NCBI GenBank assembly: GCA_002709225.1
Contig: PAQH01000094.1
Span: 1-44,794, forward strand
Reading direction: 5' to 3'
Source: Planctomycetaceae bacterium
GTDB taxonomy: Bacteria > Planctomycetota > Planctomycetia > Pirellulales > Pirellulaceae
DNA: 44,794 bases
This document shows positions 28,569 to 38,600 of this stretch, piece by piece. Every line of letters starts with the position of its first letter. Position 1 is the stretch's first letter. Both the position numbers and the translations under genes were made by a program. The notes beneath the pieces were generated by a model. The model saw only the letters and a program-made list of their open reading frames with translations, ran no database searches and had not been told where the DNA came from.

Positions 28569-28687
28569 CACCTGGGAATTCGATTGAAGGTAAACCGTCT
28601 CTGGTGTGATTGCATGGTCCACCCGAACGAATCCGTTTCAATTTTCGGCTGGTTGGTTGAGCTTCAACGGTTGAACCGGTAGCTGTC

Positions 28688-28693
28688 AGGAGG
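28688..28693 (+). promoter_or_regulatory. ribosome binding site that supports a TTG start
   Basis: A perfect AGGAGG lies five bases before TTG 28699. No ATG or GTG in this frame sits close enough, and the hydrophobic N-terminus begins directly after this codon, so TTG is the likely start of the GT87-like gene. Confidence 0.7.
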
Positions 28694-28698
28694 GTGCA

Positions 28699-29973
28699 TT
28701 GCAGAAGACGAAGTGGTGTTGGATTGGCCTTTTTGTGGCGATCCATTTGTCTTATTACGCGTCCGCATTGCGCACCGATCACCTCCTCTGGTTTTTTCCT
28801 TGGGATGCGATCCAGACTGAGAAGACGATGGATTATTCGCAGATTCCCCATGCGGTGCTGGAGTGGCGCCAAGGTGGGAATTTGTGTGGGCCATTTACGA
28901 TGTCCGCGGACTATCCCCTGGTGCGTGGTAATGTGTACCACCCCGTTTTCACTTTATTGGTTGGCTTGCCGTTGCAAGGGTTGAGTATTCCCACTGGTTT
29001 CGCCGTTGTTACCTTGGTCAAGCTGTTTATCACCAGCCTGCTGTTTGTTGATCTCTATCGTCGCGCAGGCCAGTCGCGCCGGTTTGTCTTGGTGGCATTT
29101 GTATGGTGGGTGTTTTTTGTGCAGGGCGTCGAGATCGGGTCTGGTCAGTATCACTTCTTTCTCAATACAAGTCTGTATCTGTTCTTGCTAGGGATTGTGG
29201 AAGAACGTTCGGAGACCTGGCTGGCGGGGTGGCTGCTGGCCTCCCTGCTTGTCAAACCAATCGCCTTGCTTTGGGTGCCGCTGTTGATGCTGCGTGGGAA
29301 GATTCGAGTGGCCGTGGCAGCGACACTGGCGTTTGTGGCGCTGACCGGGATTGGCTGCTTGTTTCAGGGTGGAAGTCAGTACCTGGAAATGATGGTTCGC
29401 TTTGCCCGTTTGCCCACGGACGCGCCTGCCTTTCATCGGGAAATGGTCTTCAATCTGCAAGCAGTTGTCTTGCATTTGGGTGGTGGTGACGCAGCGGCTG
29501 TGTTCTTGAAGTACGGCGTAGGGTTAGGGCTGTTAGTCTTGTTCTTTGTGCCTCGTATTTCACTGTTTTGTGGGTTGGTGTTGGCGACGTGCTATTACTT
29601 GCTTTTCTATAGCGGCGTCTTTGAATACCACTACACAACACTGATTCCTTTTCTAGTGCTTGGCTTGTTAACTCAGCGTGATTGGCGGCATCCGTTCGCG
29701 ATCGCTTGTATCGTTGGTGCCTGTTTGCCGTCTCCCTACTTTTTGTTTAAGCAGCTTGGCTTATTCGCGCTGCAACCAGAAATGGCTGAATGGTTGCAGG
29801 GGATCGACCCGCAACGTGTGGTAACGGCGCCTGGATTATTTCTGCTCCTCGTCGTACGAGTGCTGCCGGCGATGTTTCTGGCTTTATTTCTGATAGCTCG
29901 TGCGTTGGACCAAGCAGGGAAAGGCACCTCTTTCGAGGATGCTGAAAGTACAGGACCGTGGCTGACGGTATGA
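28699..29973 (+). CDS. GT87-like (DUF2029) integral membrane glycosyltransferase
   Basis: The 424-aa protein is strongly hydrophobic, with about ten membrane helices spread over its whole length. The layout resembles the polyprenyl-phosphate-sugar-dependent GT-C enzymes of family 87. An acidic first loop follows helix 1 (FFPWDAIQTEK). Further landmarks are YPLVRGNVYHPVF, the GQYHFFLNTSLYLFLLG segment, VKPIALLWVPLLMLRGK and a C-terminal FEYHYTTLIPFLVLG. These point to transfer of a sugar from a lipid carrier on the outer face of the cytoplasmic membrane, but the sugar and acceptor cannot be told. The start is TTG 28699. It lies 130 bases after the FG-GAP gene and 113 bases before the ABC permease gene. 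The call rests on hydropathy and family resemblance rather than a catalytic motif. Confidence 0.65.
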   Translation: MQKTKWCWIGLFVAIHLSYYASALRTDHLLWFFPWDAIQTEKTMDYSQIPHAVLEWRQGGNLCGPFTMSADYPLVRGNVYHPVFTLLVGLPLQGLSIPTGFAVVTLVKLFITSLLFVDLYRRAGQSRRFVLVAFVWWVFFVQGVEIGSGQYHFFLNTSLYLFLLGIVEERSETWLAGWLLASLLVKPIALLWVPLLMLRGKIRVAVAATLAFVALTGIGCLFQGGSQYLEMMVRFARLPTDAPAFHREMVFNLQAVVLHLGGGDAAAVFLKYGVGLGLLVLFFVPRISLFCGLVLATCYYLLFYSGVFEYHYTTLIPFLVLGLLTQRDWRHPFAIACIVGACLPSPYFLFKQLGLFALQPEMAEWLQGIDPQRVVTAPGLFLLLVVRVLPAMFLALFLIARALDQAGKGTSFEDAESTGPWLTV

Positions 29974-30086
29974 TCGCTATTCTTGTTGGGCTACGTTGTC
30001 GGGCTAATTGGCTGGTGGCGGTTCGCAGGCAACTAGAATAGAGTCTGTCAAACGAGGCGTCCGAGAGTGTCTCGAGAAAATGTGGA

Positions 30087-30965
30087 ATGGAACACAGGAT
30101 GACGGAAGAAACCCCACCGTATGGCAAGGTTTTTCTGACCTTTGCCCGAAATAGTCTGGTCCGTGAGATGACCTTCCGGCTGAACTTTACCCTCCAGTGT
30201 GTTTCCTCACTCTCCTGGACGTTGATGAACGTCGGTTTTTATCTGATCATCTTCAACCACGCACAACAGATTGGCCCGGATACCGGATGGCACAAATACG
30301 AGTTTTTCGTGTTTCTGGCGACGACGATGTTGATTAACAGTACGGTGCAGGCATTGTTCATGCCCAACGCGCAGGAGTTTAGCGAGTTGATTCGGCGAGG
30401 TGACCTTGATTTTGCGCTCCTCAAGCCGATCGATACGCAATTCTTGATTTCACTGCAGAAGATTGAGTGGTCGCAGTTTGCGAATTTTCTGGCGGGGCTG
30501 ATTTTGCTGGGAGTGAGTGCCTGGCAACTCGTTACTCGGCCGGAGAATCCGATTACGCTTTCACCGGTACTGATCGTGTTGTATCCGCTTTACGTTATCA
30601 CGGGCGTAGCAATTTTGTATAGCCTGATGATTGCGCTGGCTGCGACCAGCATCTGGCTCGGACGCAATCAATCGCTCTACAATTTCTGGTTTTATCTCAC
30701 GAATTTTTCTCGGTATCCAATGGACATCTACCAAGGGTGGCCGTGGGGTAACATGCTGCGGATTTTTTTTACTTTTCTTGTTCCGGTGCTTGTTGTGGTG
30801 AATGTGCCGGCGCGCCTCATCGCTCAGCCGCTTTACCCTAAATGGAGTCAGCTGTTAGACGTTTTCCTGCCCCTGTTCGCGTTGGTCGCTACGGTGATCT
30901 GCGTGTTGGGGTCTCGCTGGGTATTTACCCGTGCGCTGGGAAGTTACCGCAGTGCGAGTAGTTGA
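30087..30965 (+). CDS. ABC-2 type transporter permease, DUF990-like
   Basis: The 292-aa protein has six predicted membrane helices and the pattern of the ABC2_membrane_6 (DUF990) permeases. An amphipathic N-terminus ends in REMTFRLNF, and the cytoplasmic loop ELIRRGDLDFALLKPIDTQF is the characteristic 'I..G.LD..L.KP' signature. A later SIWLGRNQSLYNFWFYLTNFSRYP and a C-terminal GSRWVFTRALGSYRSASS follow. Such permeases normally work with an ATP-binding subunit and often a second permease encoded next to them; neither is in this window. ATG 30087 is the longest start; ATG 30099 (four residues shorter) is equally possible. Substrate unknown. The gene converges on the zinc-ribbon/STN gene. Confidence 0.85.
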   Translation: MEHRMTEETPPYGKVFLTFARNSLVREMTFRLNFTLQCVSSLSWTLMNVGFYLIIFNHAQQIGPDTGWHKYEFFVFLATTMLINSTVQALFMPNAQEFSELIRRGDLDFALLKPIDTQFLISLQKIEWSQFANFLAGLILLGVSAWQLVTRPENPITLSPVLIVLYPLYVITGVAILYSLMIALAATSIWLGRNQSLYNFWFYLTNFSRYPMDIYQGWPWGNMLRIFFTFLVPVLVVVNVPARLIAQPLYPKWSQLLDVFLPLFALVATVICVLGSRWVFTRALGSYRSASS

Positions 30966-31009
30966 AGAGAGCGCTACTGTTATGGCGATCCGGTGCTGTG
31001 AGAGCGGCT

Positions 31010-32896
31010 CTAGAAATCACGCGCGCGTCGTAGCTGTGATTTGACCCGCGATTGGAGCGTTGCCGGCAGACGCACAATCAGGCACTCGGAGAGAGCGTCA
31101 TAGCAGATGGCACCCTCACCGCCCGAACCGTGGAAATGAGTCGTTCCGATGGTCTCGGTGAGAGAACGTATTTGCTCAGACGCTTGATCGGGTGTCAACT
31201 TCTGACCGAGGGGATAAAACACGATAGGCATCCGAGCAGTGGTCGGTACCTCTGCGACGACGTGATACAAGTTGGAACCTAACGCCGCAAGTGAAACTGG
31301 AGTTGGTTGGAACAGTTGCTCCAAGGCGCTGTCCAAGGGTTCCGCGTTCGCGAACAAGGTGGATTGGCTATTCGCGTACCATCCTAGTTGTGCGAGCGAA
31401 GCCCAATGGATTATGAGGCGACTGCCGGTCTCTTGCTCCAGGCGTTTGACAACCTGTAGAAGGCGCGTTGGCTGGCTGAAATTGAGTGATACCGAGGGAA
31501 ACTGAAGCTTCGCACCTGGGACACTGCTGCCTGAATTAGGTACGAGTGGAGAGAGTCTCTTGCGCACGCGTCGAAGTTGCTCGCAAAATCGCTCGACTTC
31601 GGTGTGAATTGAGTATGTCTGGTCGACGATCAGGGTTCCAGTTGCACTCTGCAGGCTTCCAGTCCCTCCATGCTTGCGCCAGCTACGAGGCGCGACCAGA
31701 CTTTGTATGAGTTGGACGAGGCCCCGAAAGTCGGTGGGATTGGCCACGATCTCTTGGACGTCAATCTCTCGGGCCAGTGCCGCCGGATGATGCGCGCGGT
31801 GATGAATCGTGATCCCATCCTTTGAATCATAACTGGCGCTCAGTTCGATAGGCGCGAGAATAGTAGGCAGCAAATCTTGAAAGGTGGTTTGGTTCAGATC
31901 GGCGGACACGGGGACAAGTGGAGAAACCTCGTGTTGTTGCAGCGATACCAAATCGAGTGTCACCGGCAGGTAGGTGAATTCCGAGACAAATCTGGCAAAA
32001 TCAAGCAGTGGCTGCTGTTGGATTTCAAACGATGCGAGTGACCGTGCAAGTTGGGTTTCAATATCGAGACCGCGTGTGGGCCCTTTGCGTTTGGTCGGAG
32101 GGCGGATTGGCTGGGGCGTCTCGCGATGCTCTGGGCGGTCGATACCGGTGGGCGGCGGATCTGATTGTGAGACGGGCTCTGTGATGGTTGGCGTGGCAAC
32201 TGGCGACGTTTCCAATGACGGTTCTGCAACTGGAGACACCGTAGTTGCCGGCTCCGTAGCGACAACGTCAGGTATGTCTTTGGCGTGGTCTGTGACTGAG
32301 TTGCCACCGACGGGAACTTGCGGACCGGGGTTGGGGCTCCCGTCTATCGGATCGGTCGCCGATGGGGAGGCGGGGGAACCGTTGGCACGTAATTCCACAG
32401 CCACTGGGGCAGGCTCCGGCGACCGTTGGGTGAATTGACTCGCAGTCAAGAAAGCAAGTGCAATTCCAGCCGTGGCGGCCAATACATACATGACCCACTG
32501 ACGTGTCCGTTGTGTGCCTGCCGGTGTCCAGTCGCCGCGTGGCAAGAGTTGCCGGTTGTCTGGGCAGGGGGCCTGGGCAGTGGGGTTCGCCCAGTTGCTA
32601 GCGTCTTCTGCCATCTCGAAAGAGGCGGGTGATGTCAGGATGTTCTCGGCACCTGCTCCCCCCGGCACCGTTGCCACTGGAGGCTCAGCTGGGTTTTCGT
32701 TCGGATTCGATACCGAAGAAAATTCAGTTGAATGCGGGTGGCCGAGCGCCAGATCTTCAACTGATTCGGGTGATAGTTCTGGTACCTGAACGAGGCTTTG
32801 GCATTTGGGGCAACGCAAGATTTGTCCCAGAGCCTGCACGTTGGAGACCCGCAGTCGTACTGCGCAGCTAGGACAATGGATGTGAAAAGGTTGCAC
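31010..32896 (-). CDS. zinc-ribbon / transmembrane / STN (secretin-like) protein
   Basis: The 628-aa protein has an N-terminal zinc ribbon (Cys8, Cys11, Cys29, Cys32) like MJ0042-type fingers, and a single membrane helix at about 133-155. A long Pro/Ser/Thr-rich linker follows, then two copies of a secretin-N/STN-like arrangement. The first copy includes a segment resembling the planctomycete 'LIxxxxxPxSW...G.L.V.QT..VH..V...L..LR' pattern (from memory). The second is shorter. The zinc ribbon would face the cytoplasm and the STN-like part the periplasm. Start is GTG 32896, because no earlier codon fits and the zinc ribbon begins eight residues later; no Shine-Dalgarno sequence is seen. It lies 89 bases upstream of the M20 gene's stop on the same strand. 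Function unknown. Confidence 0.75.
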   Translation of the reverse strand: MQPFHIHCPSCAVRLRVSNVQALGQILRCPKCQSLVQVPELSPESVEDLALGHPHSTEFSSVSNPNENPAEPPVATVPGGAGAENILTSPASFEMAEDASNWANPTAQAPCPDNRQLLPRGDWTPAGTQRTRQWVMYVLAATAGIALAFLTASQFTQRSPEPAPVAVELRANGSPASPSATDPIDGSPNPGPQVPVGGNSVTDHAKDIPDVVATEPATTVSPVAEPSLETSPVATPTITEPVSQSDPPPTGIDRPEHRETPQPIRPPTKRKGPTRGLDIETQLARSLASFEIQQQPLLDFARFVSEFTYLPVTLDLVSLQQHEVSPLVPVSADLNQTTFQDLLPTILAPIELSASYDSKDGITIHHRAHHPAALAREIDVQEIVANPTDFRGLVQLIQSLVAPRSWRKHGGTGSLQSATGTLIVDQTYSIHTEVERFCEQLRRVRKRLSPLVPNSGSSVPGAKLQFPSVSLNFSQPTRLLQVVKRLEQETGSRLIIHWASLAQLGWYANSQSTLFANAEPLDSALEQLFQPTPVSLAALGSNLYHVVAEVPTTARMPIVFYPLGQKLTPDQASEQIRSLTETIGTTHFHGSGGEGAICYDALSECLIVRLPATLQSRVKSQLRRARDF

Positions 32897-32985
32897 AGGA
32901 TTGGCTGTAATGGTGAAGTTAGTCCAGGTAAGGAAAAGGCAGCCGGCTGGTGCAACTTAAGCCTATCGCATCAGGTTCCCACCGG

Positions 32986-34452
32986 TCAACGGATCTGTTT
33001 AGGTACTGTTTGCTTGTCCGGAATGAAACTGAAGTACTTGCGACCTTTCATACGCGCTTTCCAGTCGGCTTTGGCCGCCTTCAAGTAGGTCGGATGTTCA
33101 AGTAAATCGAGCCCGGTCGCGGCAAGCGTCTTCGCTGCGTAGAGTAGTCCTTTCTCACCGAGTGACGACCCGATTGCCGCGACGTTTTGCCAGCTGTGTC
33201 CAGGACTGTCAGCGCACAAACAGGTTGTCGCGAGTCCTCCGGTGGCGACGCGCCAACTGATGTCACCCACATCGGTCGACCCTTTCCCGGGGGGCGGGTT
33301 GGGAACCAGGCGATGGATTCGGTCATCGATGGCGAGAGGAAACTGTGTGCCAAATTGCTCAGTGAGTGGGGCTTGCAGACGCCGTGCGAAGGCGATTTCG
33401 TTCGCGGTGAATTTCGGGGCGCCGATTTTCGTCAGGTTCGCGGTCAAGAGTTCCGACAAGGGCTGATTGGGGATGATCTCATGGCAGTCCGTGTCGATTT
33501 TCACGGCAAGCTGAGTGCGCGTCATTTGCGCGGCCCCCTTGGCAATATCTTGCAGCCACCGGAAGTTGTATTCAACATCGGCATGTACATCGGCACGACA
33601 GAAGTACCACACCGTCGCCTGGGGAGGAACGACATTGGGTGCCCCTCCACCATCGACAATCACGTAGTGGATTCGCGCATCTTCTTTGATGTGCTCCCGC
33701 ATGTAGTTGGCACCAATGTTCATTAACTCGACGGCGTCCAGGGCGCTGCGTCCACTGTGAGGGCTGACGGAGGCATGTGCCGCCGTACCGTCGAACGTAA
33801 ATTTCGCCGACACAAGGGCTTTTGAACTACCGGCCCAGGCTCTGTTCTTGGAGCTTGGATGCCAGTGGAGACAAGCGTCGAGGTCGTCAAACTGGCCGTC
33901 CAGTGTCATGTAAACTTTGCCGATTACGGTTTCCTCGGCGGGCGTTCCGTAGAGTCGGATCGTACCTTGGATTTGATGTTTCTCCATCGCGGCTTTCAGT
34001 CCGAGCACCGCGCCCAAAGAACCGGCCCCCAAGCCAGAATGGCCACAGGCATGGCCCGCAGCTCCGGGTTTCAACGGTTCCCGTTGCGGGAGCGTTTTTT
34101 GTGACATGCCCGGTAACGCGTCATATTCGGCAAGAATGCCGATGATAGGACGGCCTTCACCATAGCTTGCCACGAATGCAGTGGGCATCCCGGAGATACC
34201 GCGTTTGACGCGGAATCCGGAAGACGTGAGCGTTTGGACCAGTAGTTCGCTCGAACGGTGTTCCTCGAGTCCGACTTCCGCGAATTGCCAGATTGCCTGA
34301 TTGACCGCTTTGATGTCGTCACTACGTTTGATGATTTCGGCAATCGCCGTTTGCTGGGATTGTCGTAGTGCGTCCCGCTCTTGCGAGACCAGAGGAGCGG
34401 CCCAGAGTAGCGCAACCAAAATAGATGGTCGGAAGACGTAATGGAAGTTCAT
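32986..34452 (-). CDS. M20-family amidohydrolase (AbgB-like)
   Basis: The 488-aa protein has a signal-like N-terminus (FRPSILVALLWAAPLVSQ), then the M20/M40 metal-dependent hydrolase fold. Metal-site landmarks are AEYDALPG (Glu109, Asp111), GHACGHSG (His134, Cys136, His138) and PAEE (171-174). Later come LHWHPSSKNRAW and the GDISWRVATGGLATTCLC / PGHSWQNVA segment near the C-terminus. The closest match by eye is the AbgB (p-aminobenzoyl-glutamate hydrolase subunit B) group, which splits N-acyl or aryl amide bonds. ATG 34452 is chosen because GAGGG lies just upstream; an in-frame start at 34620 would add 56 residues that look non-coding. It is divergent from the alpha/beta hydrolase across 219 bases; a TATAAT on the minus strand at 34507-34502 is a weak -10 candidate. 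Confidence 0.88.
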   Translation of the reverse strand: MNFHYVFRPSILVALLWAAPLVSQERDALRQSQQTAIAEIIKRSDDIKAVNQAIWQFAEVGLEEHRSSELLVQTLTSSGFRVKRGISGMPTAFVASYGEGRPIIGILAEYDALPGMSQKTLPQREPLKPGAAGHACGHSGLGAGSLGAVLGLKAAMEKHQIQGTIRLYGTPAEETVIGKVYMTLDGQFDDLDACLHWHPSSKNRAWAGSSKALVSAKFTFDGTAAHASVSPHSGRSALDAVELMNIGANYMREHIKEDARIHYVIVDGGGAPNVVPPQATVWYFCRADVHADVEYNFRWLQDIAKGAAQMTRTQLAVKIDTDCHEIIPNQPLSELLTANLTKIGAPKFTANEIAFARRLQAPLTEQFGTQFPLAIDDRIHRLVPNPPPGKGSTDVGDISWRVATGGLATTCLCADSPGHSWQNVAAIGSSLGEKGLLYAAKTLAATGLDLLEHPTYLKAAKADWKARMKGRKYFSFIPDKQTVPKQIR

Positions 34453-34671
34453 ACTGACCCTCAAATCGATGTGGACAGGAAATCGGTTTGTTGTGCAAGA
34501 GATTATATCGCTGTGTGAAAGTCTGCGTAGAGATGCAGGGCAGTACGGGGATCCGCTGGCTAGGAAAAGTGCGGGCCGGTTTCGATTTAGTGGGACGTGT
34601 TCTATGATCGTTGCTGTCACTGCGACACCGCATACACGCTGACGGGAATGGTCTGGGGGAGGTGTGGTTAC

Positions 34672-35544
34672 ATGAGTCAGGTGGAATTAGTTCGGACTGC
34701 GACGGCAGACCAGGTGCGGCTCGACGGTGCCTTGCAAACCGCCATAGTGGATCAAGGTTCGACGCACCAGCTGGATGCGATGATTTTGTTGCACGGAGTT
34801 GGCAGCAATTTCTATGGTTCCATGTTGATGGAATCGCTTGCCGGGGCATTGGTGCAGGTGGGGATTGCGGCGTTACGTGTCAATACAAGGGGGCATGACA
34901 CGGTCAGTACGGCCCGCTGCGGAGATGGTGTTAAACGCGTTGGAGCGGCCTATGAGATTGTCGCGGATGCGTGTCTGGATATTAACGCGTGGGTGGATTA
35001 TCTGGTAACACGAGGGCATCGAACAATCGGAGTCCTAGGGCACAGTTTAGGTGCGGTAAAGGTCTGTTATGCTTTGGCACATCAGCCACATCCTCAGGTC
35101 GCCTGTGTGATTCCCGTTTCCCCCCCGCGGCTTTCCTGTGCGGCGTTTCGCGAATCGGCAGACAGTGGACGTTTCTTACACTCGCTCGGGGAAGCGGAGT
35201 CGCTAGTTGCGGCAGGTCGGCCGGACGACCTGTTTTTGTCCCGGTTCCCGTTTCCGACCCTGATGTCCGCAGCATGTTACGTTGACAAATACGGGCCCGC
35301 TGAGCGTTATAACGTACTCAACTTTGTCGACAGCATAGATTGCCCCGCTCTGTACGTTTTTGGACAAGCCGAAGTTGAACAGGGGGGGATCGCTTTTGCA
35401 GGAATGCCCGAGGCAATTCGCCCGTCAGCGGACGCCGGGCGTGATCTGCAAGTCGTTGCCGGGGCTGACCACTTCTATTCCGGTCAGGCGCCTGCCTTGA
35501 TCGAGATCGTTCTCAGTTGGCTGACCCTGAGATTTAGTGCCTAA
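34672..35544 (+). CDS. alpha/beta hydrolase
   Basis: The 290-aa protein has the alpha/beta hydrolase core: an oxyanion-hole segment LLHGVGSN, the nucleophile elbow GHSLGA with Ser125, and a catalytic His267 in GADHFYSG. The acid is probably in the FGQAEVEQG strand end. Length and the absence of a signal peptide suggest a cytoplasmic serine hydrolase or esterase; the substrate is unknown. ATG 34672 has GGGGGAGG nine bases upstream and begins the fold; an upstream start at 34597 would add 25 residues. It is divergent from the M20 amidohydrolase and convergent with the WD40-cytochrome gene. A weak sigma-70-like TATGAT lies about 70 bases upstream. Confidence 0.88.
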   Translation: MSQVELVRTATADQVRLDGALQTAIVDQGSTHQLDAMILLHGVGSNFYGSMLMESLAGALVQVGIAALRVNTRGHDTVSTARCGDGVKRVGAAYEIVADACLDINAWVDYLVTRGHRTIGVLGHSLGAVKVCYALAHQPHPQVACVIPVSPPRLSCAAFRESADSGRFLHSLGEAESLVAAGRPDDLFLSRFPFPTLMSAACYVDKYGPAERYNVLNFVDSIDCPALYVFGQAEVEQGGIAFAGMPEAIRPSADAGRDLQVVAGADHFYSGQAPALIEIVLSWLTLRFSA

Positions 35545-35602
35545 TGGTGATGCCGGCAACTGCTGTTATCGAGTGGGTGCGCTCTCAGACGCCCTGAGGT
35601 CG

Positions 35603-38600
35603 CTATTCCGATGCCGCAGTTTGAGGGGCCGTGGGGCGGCGTTGAACGCGGAGTCGCATGGGGAACGAGACCAGGTTTCCCTCGACTTTGGCTACCGCGT
35701 GAAACAGACGTTCCGTTTCCGGGACCCAGGACTCGGCACGCAAGAAAATAGTACGTTCGGTTTGACCCTCTGGAATCAGTACACCGTTCAATCCGATGTC
35801 TTCCACAATTACCCCATGCGGTAAATTATTGACGTCGAACTGAACCCGCTGCTCAAAGCCATTGCGTTCGATTCGCAATTCACATTGCGCCATAGATCCG
35901 GGAGCGATGACCACCTCGGGGATTTGGGGGAAAGCAAGCGGTACTGACGGTTTAGGAGTTGCGGTACAGCTCAATCGGAAGTGCCCTAGATTGTGCTGCT
36001 TTCGTTCTCCACCCTGTTGAAGTGTAATCACCAGCATTGTGCCGCCAGCGAATCCCAACGGTTCAGACAGTTCAAACGTGGCCCAGTGCGCGGGATTGTC
36101 ATCAGCGCGCTGTACCGGATAGCCGGCGGCAGCGTTATGCGAGCCAACGGACCAGCCGGTCTTGGCGTTGCCATCGATGGCATTCCTGGCATCCCACCCG
36201 CCCTGGGAGTAATCCGCGCTGGCATCGGCCCATAAGCCGGTCTGTGACTTCTCTGGATTGGCCAGGGAGACGGCGGTTACCTTGATTTCCGAGAGTACAA
36301 AGTTGCCCGTTTTTTCGGCGCGGCCGGGCGCTCCATTGGGGAGTGACTGATGACCCAGAGCATCGAGGCGAATGGCGTGAATATCTTGGCTCTCGGTATA
36401 GCACACGATGGTGTAACTGTCTGCGTCGGGATTCTCGCCGGTGGCAAGAATCGTGTGATCGACTTGCCGCACTAATGTTGTAGCCGACGCTGTTTTCAGG
36501 ATGCCAGGTTCCAGGGGTAGCCAATTCCGCGGCGGTACCGGCGGAATGACGATCGGTGTCAGGCCCTTGTTGCCCCGAGTCACAAGGTGGGTAACGAGTT
36601 TGGGGCGGCCGGCCAGTTTGATGGTGCCCAGGCCCCCGACCTCGTGTTGTCGGGGCTTTCCGAATATTTCCGCGCTGGCGGTGGCTTTCGTCTGCGACCA
36701 GTTCGCCTGGGTTGTCCGGGGAGCGTGGGGCAGCGAGTAGATGACTCCTTTTGCCGTCCGCTGGCCGGCTTCGACCCAGATCGGAGTGCTGACGGTAAAC
36801 CCGGCAGGAGTGCCAGTGATGTCAACACGTACCGGCCCATTGAAATTGTCGATGCGCGTCACTTCGAGAGTGAATTCCTTGCCGGTGCCGGCGTTGACGG
36901 TCGGATTGGCACCAGTCAGGCTGATTGTGAAATCAGGCTGCGGGCGTCGTACGATAAGTTCGTAAGAGAATTCGTTACCGCCAAAATGCCGAACATCATT
37001 GATTTGAATCAGATATTCGCCGTCGGCGGGAGCTACAAAAGTGAGTCGCGAATCCCTGCCGAGCTTACGTGAGCTGGCGTCGTCGTTTTCATAATTCAGC
37101 ACGAACGAAGGCAAGCCGTTATCGGGTAGTTCAGTTCCGACAGGATAAGGAACTACGATGTAACATGGTTGGCCCAGTGGTTGGGCGCGTCCGCTGGTAT
37201 CAAAGAATCCGATGCGGGCTCCCGCACCAGGGTAAAATTGGTAACCCGAGTCGGGCCCCCGAGGCTTCAGGAATAACTTGGTGACTTCACCGTTGAGATA
37301 CAAATACTCGTTGATTTCCATTTCTTCCCAGTTGACGAGCCGGGCTTGAATGTCATCGGAGCCGACAGGTCTGAAAGTGACTTGCGAATCGCGAACGGCT
37401 CGGAGCAGCACGCGCGGGACGGGTTTGCCACTGGCGTCCAGTATGACGATCTTGGAATCGAGTGGTGATTTGGCGCGAGCGGCGTTTGTCTCAATAATCC
37501 ACTGGTCGCCACGGCGGGCACGAAACCGAAACAGATCGATATCGGGACTTTGGTTGGTAGTGGCTTGTAGTTGTCCAGTAGCCACTCCCGGAACCGTGAG
37601 ATTCGTGGCTCTCTGAGGGGTGTTGTTGGGTTCGGCTTCCGCTGTTCGCGTAAGTTCTTCCAGCGCCGGTTGGGTGCCATAGTCGATTGGCTCGGGAACC
37701 TCTGGAAGAACGCTGTGATTCGAGGTGTCCTGGCCGGCATTGGCCTCCAAGGCGTACTTGCCAACACTGCCATCCAGCCGACCTACCAGCAAGGTCTGAT
37801 TGTCATGGGCAACAGCCAACGCCGACACCCAGTCGGGCTGTTGTTCGAGCTGCCGTTTTAGGATCAGGGTTTCCATCTCCCAGACCTTGAGTGTACGGTC
37901 TTCACCAGCGGATACCAGCGTCTTGCCATGCGGTGCGTAGGCGATCCGCAGGATGGCCGCCTGGTGGGCAAACACGGAATAGCGAAGTGGGTTACTACCC
38001 TCTTGTGCGGATGGACTGACTTGCCAGAGACGGATGCGGTTGTCGACGCCACCTGCTGCCAGGTGACGCCCATCTGGCGCAAAGGCCAACGTGTAGAGTT
38101 CCTTGGTAGCTTGTTTGAGAGTGTCCAGACGCTTCCCGCTGGTAACATCCCAGAGTTTAACCGTGCGATCTGCGCTGGCACTTGCCAGTACTTTGCCGTC
38201 GGGCCGAAAAGCAAGGTCAAACACGGCGCCGTTGTGGCCCGATAGGGTAAACCGGTTTTCTCCGCTTTTGACATCCCAGAGTTTGATCTGGCGGTCGTAA
38301 CCGCCCGTCGCCAGTAGGGTCCCACTGGCATTCAACGCACAGGCGTAAATGCTGTCTCGGTGTCCTTGGAAGACCCGCAGTTCACGACCGCTCTGACGTT
38401 CCCACAACCGCGCTTCACCGAATAAGCCTGGTTCTCCCGACGCAGCCACCAGCAGATTGCCATCGGCGGAATACATAAGATCGTTCACATTGCCTCGAGG
38501 ACCAGCAAGTTGGCGTCTCGGTTCGGATAATTGCAGTGGCCCGAGGGAGATCGCACCGTAGCGCGCAACTGCCACCTCAGCGTCATCCGGTGAAAGGGCG

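Noticed and set aside
28656..28678. Overlapping small palindromes (GTTGA-GCT-TCAAC and CGGTT-G-AACCG) upstream of the GT87-like gene
   Set aside because: Arms are only five bases and overlap each other; not enough to call an operator or terminator.
34502..34507. TATAAT on the minus strand as a promoter for the M20 gene
   Set aside because: No -35 box lies at a proper distance, so it is only mentioned in the gene entry.
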